DNA of 64,000 bases from NCBI GenBank assembly GCA_036503555.1, contig DASXWQ010000020.1, forward strand, positions 62,001-126,000, given 5' to 3'. The notes under the pieces are model-generated. The model was not told the origin of the DNA and ran no database searches. It saw only the letters and a program-made list of their open reading frames with translations. Positions 63,233-64,000 of this stretch are shown piece by piece (within the stretch, counting starts at the first letter, position 1; every line of letters starts with the position of its first letter). This stretch comes from Actinocatenispora sp036503555. GTDB taxonomy: Bacteria; Actinomycetota; Actinomycetes; Mycobacteriales; Micromonosporaceae. The translations under genes and the position numbers were made by a program.

Positions 63233-64000
63233 TCACGCGACCCGGACGCGGACGCCGGTCGGCTCGCCGAGTGCGGCGTCGGCCAGCATCGTCTGGGTAC
63301 GGCGGATCTCGGCCAACAGCAACGGATCCAGGTCCGCGACCACCAGCGCCTCACCGGAGCCGGGGGCACGCACCAGCGGCCTGCCCTCCGGGTCGTACAC
63401 GGTGCTGGTGCCGGTGAACGTCCACGGCGCCGGCCCGTCGACCGCGTTCGCCAGCACCACGTACATCGTGTTGTCCAGGGCGCGGGCCGGGTAGTAGAGG
63501 TCGCGCCGGTGGTCACCGCCCGGCACGTACGCCGCCGGGCACAGGTACGCGTGCGCCCCGGCCCGCGCCGCCGCCCGCGCGTGCTCCGGGAAGCACCCGT
63601 CGTAGCAGATGCCCAGCCCCAGCAGCCATCCGTCCACCGCCAGCGCCGCACCCTCGGTACCCGGGACGAACAGCTCGGTCTCCTCGGGCCCGCACAGGTG
63701 CCGCTTGTGGTACACGTCGCGGACGGTCCCGTCGGCGCTGGCGAGCAGCGCCGCGAGGTACCGCGCGCCGTCGGCCGCCCGTACGCTCGCGCCGACCACG
63801 ACCGCCACCCGGTGCGCCGCCGCGGCGGTACGCAGCGCGTCGAGCCGGGGGTCGGTCACCAGCCCCTCCGCGTCCGCCGCCACGTCGCAGCGCGTCGGCT
63901 CGGCCGCCAGCACCGGCGGGTGGTACGCGGGGAGGAACAGCTCGGGCAGCACCAGCAGCCGCGCGCCCTGTTCCGCCGCGCGCGCCACCAGCCGCGCCGC
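63233..64000 (-). CDS. Carbon-nitrogen hydrolase, nitrilase superfamily (N-terminus beyond window)
   Basis: At least 255 residues, with the reading frame open through base 64000, so the start is outside. The catalytic triad is visible: Glu in LLVLPELFLPAYHPP, Lys in VYHKRHLCG, and Cys in LGICYDGCFPEHARA. It should hydrolyse an amide or N-carbamoyl substrate in the cytosol. The C-terminal part VYDPEGRPLVRAPGSGEALV, VADLDPLLLAEIRRTQ is typical. It precedes the NUDIX gene by 7 nt in one operon. Confidence 0.9.
   Translation of the reverse strand, partial: AARLVARAAEQGARLLVLPELFLPAYHPPVLAAEPTRCDVAADAEGLVTDPRLDALRTAAAAHRVAVVVGASVRAADGARYLAALLASADGTVRDVYHKRHLCGPEETELFVPGTEGAALAVDGWLLGLGICYDGCFPEHARAAARAGAHAYLCPAAYVPGGDHRRDLYYPARALDNTMYVVLANAVDGPAPWTFTGTSTVYDPEGRPLVRAPGSGEALVVADLDPLLLAEIRRTQTMLADAALGEPTGVRVRVA

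Overview
The window is high-GC (about 70-75%) chromosomal DNA from a filamentous-type actinomycete. Evidence for this is the strong G/C bias at third codon positions, twin-arginine signals, DUF1707, WYL and TM2 proteins, an ECF42/DGPF pair, a class I lysyl-tRNA synthetase, and many leaderless genes whose -10 box lies 6-9 nt before the start codon. The frequent GTAC/CGTAC words would suit Micromonosporaceae, but the genus cannot be fixed from the sequence. No tRNA, rRNA, CRISPR array, transposase, integrase or phage gene was seen. Genes are tightly packed, with many 1-8 nt same-strand overlaps and several overlapping convergent ends.

Layout. 0-9 kb: the end of a sugar ABC permease, a MarR-GNAT fusion, a ROK repressor, a secreted 5'-nucleotidase, a bidirectional terminator, a heterodimeric ABC exporter and a TM2 protein. 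9-17.8 kb: a MalY-type aminotransferase, an SF2 helicase carrying a membrane hairpin, glyA under a ZTP (pfl) riboswitch, a phosphotransferase, an MsmX/UgpC-type ATPase with an unusual Walker A motif, and yaaA. 17.8-20 kb: a quinone oxidoreductase/TetR pair around two operators, and a SnoaL-like protein. 20-28 kb: a leftward operon for uptake and catabolism of a sugar acid or its glycoside (DUF4185 secreted protein, FCD-GntR regulator, binding protein, two permeases, glucarate-dehydratase-like enolase, DUF4432 epimerase, SDR). It has no ATPase of its own. 28-39 kb: rhodanese, a DUF1707 protein, a 40-aa Cys-rich protein, class I lysS with a candidate leader ORF, a kinase / VWA / XRE signalling group, a GlxA-type regulator, and a WYL regulator with its operator.

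40-52 kb holds the most interesting assembly: a HerA-type ATPase, then after a 4.9-kb interruption sbcD (Mre11-like), sbcC (Rad50-like), a NurA-like nuclease and an AlkA-like glycosylase in an overlapping operon. This matches the archaeal HerA-Mre11-Rad50-NurA end-resection set. The interruption carries a GH95-like hydrolase, an ACT-domain protein, and a dicarboxylate/cystine-family symporter preceded by a cysteine-containing leader peptide.

52-64 kb: an SseB-like pair, an ATP-dependent DNA ligase (LigC type), mdh, an aldo/keto reductase, OsmC, an enoyl-CoA hydratase, the DGPF/ECF42 pair, an SDR, citrate synthase with a structured 5' leader, a NUDIX hydrolase, and the C-terminal part of a nitrilase-family amidase.
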